Below are positions 42,338 through 52,142 of a stretch of DNA of 60,032 nucleotides, piece by piece. The notes beneath the pieces were generated by a model that was given only the letters and a program-made list of their open reading frames with translations, made no database searches and was not told the origin of the DNA. A program made the position numbers and the translations under genes. The stretch is from assembly GCA_002437435.1 (NCBI GenBank), contig DJPV01000012.1:17535-77566 (forward strand), read 5' to 3'. Each line of letters begins with the position of its first letter. Positions within the stretch are counted from its first letter, which is position 1. The DNA comes from Lachnospiraceae bacterium UBA6403. GTDB lineage: Bacteria > Bacillota > Clostridia > Lachnospirales > Lachnospiraceae.

Positions 42338-45300
42338 ATGGAAGATAACAGAAACGTAGTAAATCCAGGGTTATATAGTGAAGAATACGAACATGATAAC
42401 TGTGGTATCGGCGCAGTTGTTAATATCAAAGGTATTAAGACACATGATACCGTAAATAATGCATTAAAGATTGTTGAAAATCTGGAACACAGAGCAGGAA
42501 AAGATGCAGAAGGAAAGACCGGTGATGGTGTAGGTATCCTTCTTCAGATTTCACATAAGTTTTTTAAGAAGACAGTTGCAGAACTCGGATATGATCTGGG
42601 TAAGGAACGTGATTATGGTATTGGTATGTTTTTCTTCCCACAGGATGAACTGCCAAGAAAACAGGCAATGAAGATGTTCGAAGTTATTGTCGAGAAAGAG
42701 GGGCTTGAGTTCCTCTGCTGGAGAATGGTTCCGACTACTCCTGGAATCCTAGGCAAGAAAGCAGTGGATGTTATGCCGTGTATCATGCAGGCATTTATCA
42801 AGAGACCTGATAGTGTGAAACCGGGGCTTGATTTCGACCGTAAGCTTTATTTTGTCAGAAGAATATTTGAAGAAAGTAATGATGATACTTATGTACCATC
42901 CCTTTCCAGTAAAACGATCGTATATAAAGGTATGTTCTTAGTTGGAGAACTTCGTAAGTTTTATAACGACCTTCAGGATCCTGATTATGAATCAGCAATC
43001 GGACTTGTACATTCCAGATTCTCAACGAATACAACTCCTAGCTGGCTTCGGGCGCATCCATATCGTTACCTTTGTCATAACGGTGAGATCAATACGATCC
43101 GCGGAAATGAAGATAAGATGATCGCCAGAGAAGAGACGATGGAATCCACGATCATGCAGGATGAGATGTATAAGGTTATGCCTGTGCTTGATCCAAACGG
43201 ATCTGATTCGGCAAGACTGGATAACTGTCTTGAATTCCTTGTATTAAATGGTATTCCGCTCCCACTTGCAGTTATGATCACGATTCCTGAACCATGGGAA
43301 AATGATCGGTTTATGAGCCAGGAAAAGAAAGACTTCTATCAGTATTATGCAACAATGATGGAGCCTTGGGACGGTCCGGCATCGATCCTGTTTACAGATG
43401 GAGATATCATGGGGGCAGTGCTTGATCGTAACGGACTCAGACCTTCCAGATATTATATAACAGATGACGATTATCTGATCCTTTCATCTGAAGTCGGTGT
43501 GTTAGAGGTTGACCCTTCCAAGATTGTGAAAAAAGACCGCCTGAGACCGGGACGTATGCTGTTGGTCGATACAGTGAACGGCAGGCTGATATCAGATGAT
43601 GAGATCAAAGAGAAATATGCAAAAGCAAAACCATATGGCGAATGGCTTGACAGTAATCTGGTTCATTTAAATGATCTTAAGATACCTAATATACGTGTAG
43701 AAGAATACACAGATGAAGAGCGTGCAAAACTTCAGACTGCATTTGGTTATACATTTGAAGATTTCAAAAATACGATCTATCCAATGGCTGAAAAAGGGGC
43801 AGAGGCAATCAGTGCGATGGGAACTGATACTCCACTTGCAGTGTTATCAAACAGCCATAAACCATTGTTTAATTACTTTAAGCAGTTATTTGCGCAGGTA
43901 ACAAATCCTCCAATTGATGCAATCCGTGAGGAGATTGTTACATCTACTTCTGTATATCTTGGAAAGGATGGAAATATTCTGGAAGAGAAGCCGGAGAATT
44001 GTCATGTATTAAAAATCCATAATCCGATCCTTACAAATACAGACCTCTTAAAGATTAAAAATATGAAGGTAGAGGGACTTAAGGTTGGTGTTCTTCCAAT
44101 TCTTTATTATAAGAACACATCACTTGAAAAAGCACTGGATCGATTGTTTGTAGAAGCAGACAAGCTGTATCGTGACGGTGTGAATATCCTGATCCTTTCA
44201 GACCGTGGTGTGGATGAAACACATGTTGCGATTCCTTCATTATTAGCTGTTTCAGCCATGCAGAAGCATCTGGTAAGGACAAAGAAACGTACATCGGTTG
44301 CAATCATTCTCGAGAGCGCTGATCCAAGAAATGTTCATCATTTTGCAACACTGCTTGGTTATGGCGCATGTGCAGTTAACCCATATCTGGCGATCGAGAC
44401 GATCAAACAGATGGTTGACAGCCATCTGTTAAATAAAGATTTCAATGCAGCTGTTGATGATTACAATTCAGCGATCATGCACGGCATTGTAAAGATTGCA
44501 TCTAAGATGGGGGTGTCAACGATCCAGTCATATATGGGATCACAGATCTTTGAATGTATCGGACTTTCAAAAGAAGTTGTCGACAGATACTTTACAAATA
44601 CCGTAAGCTGCATAGGTGGTTCCGGAATTAAAGAGATCGAGGAGACGGTAGATGCCCTTCATTCATCCGCATTTGATCCACTTGGACTTGATACCAACCT
44701 TGCACTGACAAGTATTGGTGCACATAAGTTCAGAAGCGGTAAGGAAGAACACCTGTATAACCCACAGACGATCTATCTGTTACAGCAGGCAACCAGACGT
44801 GGTGATTATAATCTGTTCAAGCAGTACACCGCATGTCTGGAAGACGAGACAAAACCATTCCATCTGAGAGGTTTGATGGAATTCAAATATGCAGAAAATC
44901 CAGTTCCAATGGAAGAAGTAGAGCCGGTAGAATCAATCGTAAAACGATTCAAGACAGGTGCTATGAGTTATGGCTCTATCTCACAGGAAGCACATGAATG
45001 TATGGCGATCGCAATGAATACGATCGGCGGTAAATCAAATTCCGGTGAAGGTGGAGAATCTATTGAACGATTAACGATAGGAAAAGATGGCAAGAACCGT
45101 TGTTCCGCTATCAAGCAGGTTGCATCAGGACGATTCGGTGTTACATCCAGATATCTGGTCAGTGCCAAGGAGATCCAGATCAAGATGGCACAGGGAGCAA
45201 AACCCGGTGAAGGTGGACATCTTCCGGGAGGCAAGGTATATCCTTGGATTGCAAAGACAAGATTATCCACTCCGGGTGTCAGCCTGATCTCACCACCACC

Positions 45301-46885
45301 TCATCATGATATTTATTCGATCGAGGATCTGGCGCAGTTGATCTATGACTGTAAGAATGCAAACCGTGATGCCAGAATCTCTGTAAAACTGGTATCAGAA
45401 GCAGGTGTGGGTACAGTTGCAGCCGGTGTTGCAAAGGCAGGAGCACAGGTTATCCTGATCTCCGGTTACGATGGAGGTACCGGTGCAGCACCGAATAACT
45501 CCATTCATTATGCAGGTCTTCCTTGGGAGCTTGGTCTGGCAGAGACACACCAGACGTTAATAAAGAATGATCTTCGTAACAAAGTCATCCTTGAAACTGA
45601 TGGTAAGCTGATGACCGGACGTGATGTTGCGATAGCAGCTATGCTCGGTGCAGAGGAATTCGGATTTGCGACAGCTCCACTGGTAACAATGGGCTGTGTA
45701 ATGATGCGAGTATGTAATCTGGATACTTGCCCGGTTGGTATCGCTACACAGAATCCGGAGCTTCGTAAGAGATTCAAGGGCAAACCGGAATATGTCATTA
45801 ACTTTATGAAATTTATCGCAGAAGAGCTTCGTGAATATATGTCGAAGCTTGGTGTCAGAACAGTGGATGAGCTGGTAGGACGTTCTGATCTGTTGTATGC
45901 AGGTCAGGGAGCAAAAGACAGAAATGTTGATCTGTCGCTGATCATCAATAATCCATATATCGACGCACCTCAGAATAAGGTTAAATATAACGAGAAACAT
46001 CCGTATGACTTCCAGCTGGAAAAAACGATCGATATGCGTATTCTGTTAAAGAAGCTTGGACCTGCCCTTGAAAAGGGTCAGAAGAAGAGCATCGAGATCG
46101 ATGTAGTAAATACAGATCGTTCCGTTGGTACGATATTTGGATCAGAGATCACGAAGCGGTATGGAGATACCTTAGAGGATGATTCTTATCTTGTAAAATG
46201 TAACGGCGCAGGTGGACAGAGTTTTGGCGCATTTGTACCAAAGGGACTTACACTGGAGCTTGTCGGCGACAGCAATGATTATTTTGGAAAGGGACTTTCC
46301 GGTGGTAAATTGATCGTATATCCGCCACGTTCTGCAAAATTTGTTCATGAAGATAATATTATCATCGGTAATGTTGCGCTGTATGGAGCAACCAGTGGTA
46401 AAGCATATATCAATGGTGTAGCCGGTGAACGATTTGCCGTTCGTAACTCCGGTGCAACTGCAGTTGTAGAAGGTGTCGGCGATCATGGCTGTGAATATAT
46501 GACAGGTGGTAAGGTAGTAGTCCTTGGACGTACCGGTAAGAACTTTGCCGCAGGTATGAGTGGCGGTATCGCATATGTACTGGACATGGAGAATGATCTG
46601 TATAAGCGCCTGAATAAGGAGATGATCCATGTTGAAGCTATAACTGATAAATATGAAATCAATGAACTGAAGCAGATGATCATGGATCATGTAAATTATA
46701 CAAATTCAGAAGTAGGAAAACGAATTCTGGATAAGTTCAATGAATATCTTCCGAAATTCAAGAAGATCATTCCAAAAGATTACGAGAAGATGATGAACAC
46801 GATCGTCGCACTGGAAGAAAAAGGTCTGAACAGTGAGCAGGCAACGATAGAAGCATTTTACAAGATTAAAAATGGAGGTAAATAG
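42338..46885 (+). CDS. gltB: Glutamate synthase large subunit
   Basis: A 1515-residue enzyme that transfers the amide of glutamine to 2-oxoglutarate. ATG 42338 follows AAAGGAAAAC; the TTG 18 bases upstream would bury that site. The class II amidotransferase domain begins at Cys22 (DNCGIGAVV), the nucleophile exposed by propeptide removal. The central and FMN-binding domains show GAMSYGSISQEAH, GEGGESIER, KPGEGGHLPGGKV, SPPPHHDIYSIEDL and ISGYDGGTGAAP. CNLDTCPVGIATQ supplies 3Fe-4S cysteines. The GXGXG beta-helix is at the C-terminus (GGKVVVLGRTGKNFAAGMSGG). gltD follows two bases after the stop. Confidence 0.97.
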   Translation: MEDNRNVVNPGLYSEEYEHDNCGIGAVVNIKGIKTHDTVNNALKIVENLEHRAGKDAEGKTGDGVGILLQISHKFFKKTVAELGYDLGKERDYGIGMFFFPQDELPRKQAMKMFEVIVEKEGLEFLCWRMVPTTPGILGKKAVDVMPCIMQAFIKRPDSVKPGLDFDRKLYFVRRIFEESNDDTYVPSLSSKTIVYKGMFLVGELRKFYNDLQDPDYESAIGLVHSRFSTNTTPSWLRAHPYRYLCHNGEINTIRGNEDKMIAREETMESTIMQDEMYKVMPVLDPNGSDSARLDNCLEFLVLNGIPLPLAVMITIPEPWENDRFMSQEKKDFYQYYATMMEPWDGPASILFTDGDIMGAVLDRNGLRPSRYYITDDDYLILSSEVGVLEVDPSKIVKKDRLRPGRMLLVDTVNGRLISDDEIKEKYAKAKPYGEWLDSNLVHLNDLKIPNIRVEEYTDEERAKLQTAFGYTFEDFKNTIYPMAEKGAEAISAMGTDTPLAVLSNSHKPLFNYFKQLFAQVTNPPIDAIREEIVTSTSVYLGKDGNILEEKPENCHVLKIHNPILTNTDLLKIKNMKVEGLKVGVLPILYYKNTSLEKALDRLFVEADKLYRDGVNILILSDRGVDETHVAIPSLLAVSAMQKHLVRTKKRTSVAIILESADPRNVHHFATLLGYGACAVNPYLAIETIKQMVDSHLLNKDFNAAVDDYNSAIMHGIVKIASKMGVSTIQSYMGSQIFECIGLSKEVVDRYFTNTVSCIGGSGIKEIEETVDALHSSAFDPLGLDTNLALTSIGAHKFRSGKEEHLYNPQTIYLLQQATRRGDYNLFKQYTACLEDETKPFHLRGLMEFKYAENPVPMEEVEPVESIVKRFKTGAMSYGSISQEAHECMAIAMNTIGGKSNSGEGGESIERLTIGKDGKNRCSAIKQVASGRFGVTSRYLVSAKEIQIKMAQGAKPGEGGHLPGGKVYPWIAKTRLSTPGVSLISPPPHHDIYSIEDLAQLIYDCKNANRDARISVKLVSEAGVGTVAAGVAKAGAQVILISGYDGGTGAAPNNSIHYAGLPWELGLAETHQTLIKNDLRNKVILETDGKLMTGRDVAIAAMLGAEEFGFATAPLVTMGCVMMRVCNLDTCPVGIATQNPELRKRFKGKPEYVINFMKFIAEELREYMSKLGVRTVDELVGRSDLLYAGQGAKDRNVDLSLIINNPYIDAPQNKVKYNEKHPYDFQLEKTIDMRILLKKLGPALEKGQKKSIEIDVVNTDRSVGTIFGSEITKRYGDTLEDDSYLVKCNGAGGQSFGAFVPKGLTLELVGDSNDYFGKGLSGGKLIVYPPRSAKFVHEDNIIIGNVALYGATSGKAYINGVAGERFAVRNSGATAVVEGVGDHGCEYMTGGKVVVLGRTGKNFAAGMSGGIAYVLDMENDLYKRLNKEMIHVEAITDKYEINELKQMIMDHVNYTNSEVGKRILDKFNEYLPKFKKIIPKDYEKMMNTIVALEEKGLNSEQATIEAFYKIKNGGK

Positions 46886-46887
46886 AT

Positions 46888-48453
46888 ATGGGAAAGCCAA
46901 CGGGATTTTTAGAGTATGAAAGAAAAACCAGTATAGAGATCGCTCCGGAAGAAAGAATTAAGAATTTCAATGAATTCCATATACCATTAAGTCTTGAAGA
47001 ACAGAAGATTCAGGCTGCCAGATGTATGGACTGTGGTGTTCCATTCTGTCAGGCAGGAATGATGATCGGCGGTATGGCATCCGGTTGTCCGTTGAATAAC
47101 CTGATCCCTGAATGGAATGATATGATCTATAACGATAATTGGGAGCATGCTTATGCGAGACTGAGCAAGACCAATAATTTCCCTGAATTTACCAGCCGTG
47201 TATGCCCTGCTCTTTGTGAGAAAGCCTGTACTTGTAACATCAACGGAGATCCGGTGTCAGTTAGAGAGAATGAACGTGCGATCATTGAATATGCATATGC
47301 AAATGGTCTGGTAAATGATAAACCTCCAAAAGGAAAAACAGATAAAAAGGTTGCGGTGATCGGTTCCGGTCCATCTGGACTTGCTGTGGCAGACATGTTA
47401 AACAGCCGTGGACATGAGGTTACTGTATATGAGAGAAGTGACAGACCTGGTGGACTTCTGATGTATGGTATTCCGAATATGAAGCTGGAAAAAGAGGTGA
47501 TCGACCGTAAGATCGCATATATGGAGAAACGAGGTATCCGTTTCGTTTTAAATACAGAGGTTGCAACAGGAAAATCTTCAGCAAAGTCACCATATCCAAA
47601 GGATGATCAGATCACGGGATATCTGAAGAATCCAAATCAGAAGTATGTAAAGGCAGAAGATCTGTTAAAGGAATATGATGCGGTTGTACTTGCCTGTGGG
47701 GCATCTAATCCAAGAGATATCAAGGCAGCAGGCAGAGATGCAAAGGGAATCTATTTTGCGGTAGATTTCTTAAAGACAACTACAAAGAGTCTTAGAAATT
47801 CAAAGTTTGCAGATAAACAGTTTGTGAACTGCAAGGGTAAAAATGTACTTGTCATTGGTGGTGGTGATACCGGTAATGACTGTGTGGGAACTGCCGTCAG
47901 AGAAGGAGCAAAGAGTGTCACTCAGCTTGAGATGATGCCAAAGCTTCCGGATCAGAGAACGGAGAATAACCCATGGCCGGAGTGGCCTAGAGTTTGCAAG
48001 ACAGATTATGGCCAGCAGGAAGCAATCGCAGTATACGGACATGATCCACGTATCTATGAGACAACCGTTAAGGAGTTCTTAAAGGATAAGGATGGAAATG
48101 TCAAAGGTGCAAAATGCGTAAAGCTAGACTGGCAGAAAGATCCAAAGACCGGTCGTATGACTATGACTGAAGTGCCTGACAGTGAATATGTGATCGACTG
48201 TGAAGTTGTATTGATCGCGGCAGGATTCCTTGGAAGCCAGAAGTATGTGGCAGACAGCTTTGGTGTAGAATTAAATGAGCGTACAAATGTAAAGACTGCA
48301 TGTCCGAAGTCTTATGCGACGAATGTTCCTAAGGTGTTTGTTGCAGGTGATATGCACAGAGGACAGTCATTGGTCGTATGGGCGATCCATGAGGGCAGAG
48401 AAGCAGCGGTTGCAGTTGATTCTATGCTGGTTGGATATACGAACCTTGTATAA
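46888..48453 (+). CDS. gltD: Glutamate synthase small subunit
   Basis: A 521-residue FAD/NADPH-binding partner of GltB. The N-terminal iron-sulfur region has ARCMDCGVPFCQ, GCPLNN and CPALCEKACTCNIN (residues about 47-110). FAD-binding VIGSGPSGLAVADML (about 155) and NADPH-binding VIGGGDTGNDCVG (about 315) follow, with VFVAGDMHRGQSLVVWAI near the end. Length and motifs are normal. It overlaps the ribosome binding site of gltB's tail (GGAGG just before the gltB stop), so the two are coupled. Confidence 0.97.
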   Translation: MGKPTGFLEYERKTSIEIAPEERIKNFNEFHIPLSLEEQKIQAARCMDCGVPFCQAGMMIGGMASGCPLNNLIPEWNDMIYNDNWEHAYARLSKTNNFPEFTSRVCPALCEKACTCNINGDPVSVRENERAIIEYAYANGLVNDKPPKGKTDKKVAVIGSGPSGLAVADMLNSRGHEVTVYERSDRPGGLLMYGIPNMKLEKEVIDRKIAYMEKRGIRFVLNTEVATGKSSAKSPYPKDDQITGYLKNPNQKYVKAEDLLKEYDAVVLACGASNPRDIKAAGRDAKGIYFAVDFLKTTTKSLRNSKFADKQFVNCKGKNVLVIGGGDTGNDCVGTAVREGAKSVTQLEMMPKLPDQRTENNPWPEWPRVCKTDYGQQEAIAVYGHDPRIYETTVKEFLKDKDGNVKGAKCVKLDWQKDPKTGRMTMTEVPDSEYVIDCEVVLIAAGFLGSQKYVADSFGVELNERTNVKTACPKSYATNVPKVFVAGDMHRGQSLVVWAIHEGREAAVAVDSMLVGYTNLV

Positions 48454-48820
48454 GATGTTAGAAATAAATGAATAAAAAAGAAACTCTCTTTTGAGAAACA
48501 GATCAGGCATAGTCTGTTATTTGAAAGAGAGTTTTTTATTGCGAATTAAAACTGAATCACCATAAATTTAAATAAGCCCTTCTCACAAAGAAAAGGGCTT
48601 ATCTAATATCTTCAACAACAAAGAAAAAATTATGAATTAAGAACTGTCTATATAGTATCGGATAATTATGAACAAATTATGACCATAAAAACAACGATTT
48701 GAAAATTTAAAGTAATATTTTTTTGACATAAAGTGTGCATTTGTGAGAATTAAACAAAAAAGGTTTATTCGCTTTGTGTATATTGATATTTTATCGATCC
48801 TCTGTTGTTCATAAATATAT
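48454..48820. other. Convergent gap with two terminator hairpins
   Basis: Hairpin 1 (48482-48538): AAACTCTCTTT pairs with GAAAGAGAGTTT, enclosing AACAGA/TCTGTT, and ends TTTTTTATT; it is the gltBD terminator. Hairpin 2 (48572-48602): ATAAGCCCTT pairs with AAGGGCTTAT. It may end the convergent pfk transcript. The remainder, 48603-48820, is AT-rich with nothing recognised. Confidence 0.7.
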
Positions 48821-50056
48821 TCAGTGCAGTAAATGGTCAACCGGAAGATAAACCGGGAGTCCGTCTTTATACTGGAGAGATACTTCGCCAATGATAAGTG
48901 GACGAAGGTAATCGATCATTTCATCTGTAACATCATTTCCATCAGGATGAATCCAATCTAATGGTACGGATTTTGCTTCATTTGCAATTTTTGATACATC
49001 GGCCGACCGGATCACCCACTGATATGGATCGTTGGAGATACGATCGATCGTAACCATGATACCGGTCTTGCCCTCGGCAGCGTATTTGACAGCGGCCTGT
49101 CCGAGTGCAAAGGATTCGGTGATATCCGTTCTGGATGCAATGTGGCCGGCACAACGCTGTAATACATTTAATTCGATGGAACGAACCTTTACACCGATCT
49201 CATCACGTACAAGATATTCTAAAGCTTTTCCGGCACCGCTTAACTGTGCATGACCGAATTTGTCGGCAACGGCGGAATCAGAACTGATATAATTACCGTC
49301 AGCATCATGTATACCTTCTGAGACAGCAACGATAACTGTTTTCTGTTTACAAAGTTTATTTTTTACATCCTTTAAGAACTGTTCTTTTGAAAAGGCAACT
49401 TCCGGCAGATAGATGAGATCCGGAGCCTGACTATAAGTTGTTCTGGCGAGCGCAGAGGATGCTGTGAGCCAGCCTGCATCACGTCCCATGATCTCTACGA
49501 TGATAACAGCAGGGATCTTATAGATATAAGCATCATGGGCGATCTCGAGCATAGTGGAAGCTACATATTTAGCAGCAGAACCAAAGCCCGGTGTGTGGTC
49601 AGTTGCATATAGATCATTGTCAATTGTCTTTGGGACACCGACGATCCTGACATCAGAATGAATACTTTCAGCATATGCACTGAGCTTCATGACCGTATCC
49701 ATGGAATCATTTCCACCAATATAGAAAAATGCTGCAATTCCATATTCTTCAAAACGTTCAAAGATCTGTTCATAAGGAGTAGGATCTTTGTCATAGTCCG
49801 GGAGCTTATACCGGCAGGATCCGAGATACATGGCAGGTGTCAGTTCGAGAGTATTTAACATTGGAAAATGGGAAAGTGCCATCAGGGACATATCCATCAG
49901 ATTATTTTCCATTACTCCGGTTATTCCGTGAAGGGAACCATAGATGCGAGTGAAACTGCCGGATTTTTTTACCCCATCGATCACTCCGGCAAGAGAAGCA
50001 TTGATGGCGGCGGTTGGACCGCCTGACTGAGCTACGATGCAATTTTCTTTTTTCAT
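48821..50056 (-). CDS. pfp: 6-phosphofructokinase, diphosphate-dependent type
   Basis: A 411-residue glycolytic enzyme phosphorylating fructose 6-phosphate. The phosphoryl-donor site reads GGNDSMDT (about residues 114-121), with Asp where ATP enzymes have Gly, and VPKTIDNDL, with Lys where ATP enzymes have Gly. Both residues are diagnostic of the pyrophosphate-dependent class. The sugar site IMGRDAGWL and the N-terminal IVAQSGGPTAAINASL are intact. The reaction would be reversible and save ATP, as in many anaerobes. The start is ATG 50056 behind GGAGAAT. It is followed on the minus strand by no further gene before gltD. Confidence 0.9.
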   Translation of the reverse strand: MKKENCIVAQSGGPTAAINASLAGVIDGVKKSGSFTRIYGSLHGITGVMENNLMDMSLMALSHFPMLNTLELTPAMYLGSCRYKLPDYDKDPTPYEQIFERFEEYGIAAFFYIGGNDSMDTVMKLSAYAESIHSDVRIVGVPKTIDNDLYATDHTPGFGSAAKYVASTMLEIAHDAYIYKIPAVIIVEIMGRDAGWLTASSALARTTYSQAPDLIYLPEVAFSKEQFLKDVKNKLCKQKTVIVAVSEGIHDADGNYISSDSAVADKFGHAQLSGAGKALEYLVRDEIGVKVRSIELNVLQRCAGHIASRTDITESFALGQAAVKYAAEGKTGIMVTIDRISNDPYQWVIRSADVSKIANEAKSVPLDWIHPDGNDVTDEMIDYLRPLIIGEVSLQYKDGLPVYLPVDHLLH

Positions 50057-50100
50057 TCTTATTCTCCATTCTTTTGTGTAATAAAATTGAAAACCGTTTT

Positions 50101-51054
50101 CTAATCATAGAGACCGGTTAAAGTAATGATTCCTTTTTTATATAAAATGTCCGGGACATAAGACATTTTCGATTTGCGAAGTCCGGGAAGCCCCAGATCT
50201 TCTTCTCTGTTTACATATGTGTAATTTTGAAGCTCGTTAGTAACAAATGTTTTGTTGATCATAGGATAGATACCGTCGATACTATCATCCGCTTTTTCAA
50301 AATGCACATCAAAAGTATCACCGGTCAGAGATTCCCCCAGTGTAAATGCAGAAGGAATGTGATTGATATATATGATTCCGCCGGTCATCTGTAATTTGTC
50401 TCTGTTTGCCAGAGCTTTTCGGATAATATTATATTCATAGGCATGTTCTTCCGCAAGGTTCGGCTGTAATATATCATGTTTTTCTACCCAATATCTGGCG
50501 ATTGCGAGACAGGCATCTATATGTTCATCTGTGATCGTATAATATTCGTAGTCCGGATAGTTGCGCAGAAAGCTGTTGATATGATTGCGTTTACCATGGA
50601 GTTTTTTGCCACGGAGATAAGTGAGTTTTTCCACCGTATAGATATAGTCGAAGTCACCGGGATCCAGAGTATATGGGAATTCTTTTCCATACCAGTCTGT
50701 GATAACTTCATAGATTTCCGGTGTGGCACAGTGTACACACGGTGTAACACCTTGAGCATGAAAATAGGCACAGACTTCATCAAATACAGAACGGGCTTTG
50801 AGAAGATAATCTGGGTTCTGTATATCTTTTATAAAATCTGTACCAATGCCGATCGGGAAAGTAAAAGAAGAAGGTTTGCCTTCTTCTTCAGCTATAAAAA
50901 CAAGCATTTCTGAAAGAATGACATAAGAGACATGGTACTCTTCTGCCCATAAAATTGCATTGCCGGGACAGAATCCACAATCTTTAATACTGCCTCCTTT
51001 CAGATAGCTGTTTAAAATGTCAAGTTGCGATAAATTTGGTTTGATAAGTTCCAT
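50101..51054 (-). CDS. DUF2156 domain protein (phosphatidylglycerol lysyltransferase C-terminal-like)
   Basis: A 317-residue soluble protein with a double GNAT-like fold expected for DUF2156. Characteristic pieces are CGFCPGNAILWAEEYHVSY (about 27-46), YLRGKKLHGKRNHINSFLR (about 150-168), ARYWVEKHD and GGIIYINHIPSAFTLGESL (about 225-243). The same domain forms the aminoacyl-transfer half of MprF, but no membrane part is present, so it is not a full lysyltransferase. A substrate cannot be given. It lies 44 bases upstream of pfp on the same strand. Confidence 0.82.
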   Translation of the reverse strand: MELIKPNLSQLDILNSYLKGGSIKDCGFCPGNAILWAEEYHVSYVILSEMLVFIAEEEGKPSSFTFPIGIGTDFIKDIQNPDYLLKARSVFDEVCAYFHAQGVTPCVHCATPEIYEVITDWYGKEFPYTLDPGDFDYIYTVEKLTYLRGKKLHGKRNHINSFLRNYPDYEYYTITDEHIDACLAIARYWVEKHDILQPNLAEEHAYEYNIIRKALANRDKLQMTGGIIYINHIPSAFTLGESLTGDTFDVHFEKADDSIDGIYPMINKTFVTNELQNYTYVNREEDLGLPGLRKSKMSYVPDILYKKGIITLTGLYD

Positions 51055-51096
51055 TTCTATATATATCTTTCTAATAATTTATACTTCTAATTAATT

Positions 51097-51714
51097 TTAT
51101 TCCGGGCTGTAAAGCAGTGTGCGGAGATTCTTTCTTCCATAGGTCATTAGTCCGTCAATGATCGCTTTTTTGTTGTCTTCGGAAGTCTCTATATCTACCA
51201 TTCCCAGAAGTTCATTTACATATCCACTCCATTTTTCATATATTTTACGCTGAGCTTCATCAGAAACCGGCGGGAGAGAGAGGGATGCGTGGGCAGTGGA
51301 TCCATCTTCGTTTACATCATCAGAGATTCGGAAAACAACAGAATCAGGAGTCAGAGCATCCTGACCATATGCGATGGAATATAGTTCCTCTGTTCGTACA
51401 AGACCGCAGTCGTACATTTCAACGACCAGATCGTGGATGCATTCATCTAATTTATTGAAATAGTGTTGATACCGGATCTTCATGATCTCGTCAGCATCTT
51501 TCATGTCTTCTTTGTTGTACCAGTATCCCATGCTCTCATCGATATCATCGACTTCGTCAAAAAGATCATTTTCGAAATGACGTTTGGAAGCAGCTCGTTT
51601 GCTGTGCGTCTTTGTTGCTTTTTTTCTGGAAAATGTGATTGTCCATATAACCAGAAAAATGAAAACCAGAAGCAATAGGATAGCAAATATAATTGTCAAT
51701 ATTGTTTTACTCAT
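51097..51714 (-). CDS. Unrecognised membrane-anchored protein
   Basis: A 205-residue protein with one N-terminal helix (residues 4-26, TILTIIFAILLLLVFIFLVIW), a short basic stretch (SRKKATKTHSKRAASKRH) and an acidic soluble domain. The order implies the C-terminal part stays in the cytoplasm. No family motif is recognised. It lies 42 bases before the DUF2156 gene and may be cotranscribed. Function unknown. Confidence 0.65.
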   Translation of the reverse strand: MSKTILTIIFAILLLLVFIFLVIWTITFSRKKATKTHSKRAASKRHFENDLFDEVDDIDESMGYWYNKEDMKDADEIMKIRYQHYFNKLDECIHDLVVEMYDCGLVRTEELYSIAYGQDALTPDSVVFRISDDVNEDGSTAHASLSLPPVSDEAQRKIYEKWSGYVNELLGMVDIETSEDNKKAIIDGLMTYGRKNLRTLLYSPE

Positions 51715-51860
51715 ATCGGTTTACCTGCCATATTTTATTGATCTCTGCATTGTAAAAACACAGTAAAAATTTTCATACTTAATTGTATTATACTACAGGA
51801 ACAAAGTTTTTTTCAATTCCTCTAACTGAAAAAAAGAAAGCATTATCCAAATTTTAGGTA

Positions 51861-51889
51861 TTGCATGTAAAAACTGCCTATAGTATAAT
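51861..51889 (+). promoter_or_regulatory. Strong sigma-A promoter of the 6S-like RNA
   Basis: TTGCAT (51861-51866), a 17-base spacer and a consensus TATAAT (51884-51889). The predicted start near 51896 coincides with the start of the structured RNA. Confidence 0.88.
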
Positions 51890-51895
51890 TACGTT

Positions 51896-52112
51896 AAAGC
51901 TGAGATGTACTAAGCTTCTTGCGATTTTGAACCTACATTTGAATAAAAGGGATTCCTATATTGCTGCTTATGATGTCATGCCCCTTTAATATGTGGAAGA
52001 CAGAGATTCAGTTGCGGTTGCCCACCTAGCATTGGCTAGGACTCAAAATGCAGGAACGCATTTCAGTTTTATACGAAAGATAAAGAGCAGCATCTTAGAT
52101 GCTGCTCTTTCT
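51896..52112 (+). ncRNA. ssrS: 6S RNA-like non-coding RNA
   Basis: About 215 bases with its own promoter and terminator and no ORF. The ends pair into one long, bulged rod: GAGATG near the start with CGCATTTC near the end, then TTGCGATTTTGAACCTA with TAGGACTCAAAATGCAGG. A small hairpin, CCTAGC-ATTG-GCTAGG, sits in the 3' half and AAAGGG/CCCTTT in the upper stem. Long-rod shape, length, the 5' CTGAGATGTAC segment and the independent transcription unit fit 6S RNA, which binds sigma-A polymerase. The sequence resembles clostridial 6S RNAs as I remember them. A covariance-model search (RF00013) would decide. Confidence 0.65.
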
Positions 52113-52115
52113 GTT
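52082..52115 (+). terminator. Terminator of the 6S-like RNA
   Basis: AAAGAGCAGCATC and GATGCTGCTCTTT are exact complements around a three-base loop, followed by CTGTT. It ends 28 bases before the spoIID-like start codon. Confidence 0.85.
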
Positions 52116-52142
52116 AAAGTATACCCATAAAATGGAGAATAT

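Noticed and set aside
46172..46690. Open frame of 172 codons antisense to gltB
   Set aside because: It lies wholly inside the conserved C-terminal domain of gltB, with no start signal or motif.
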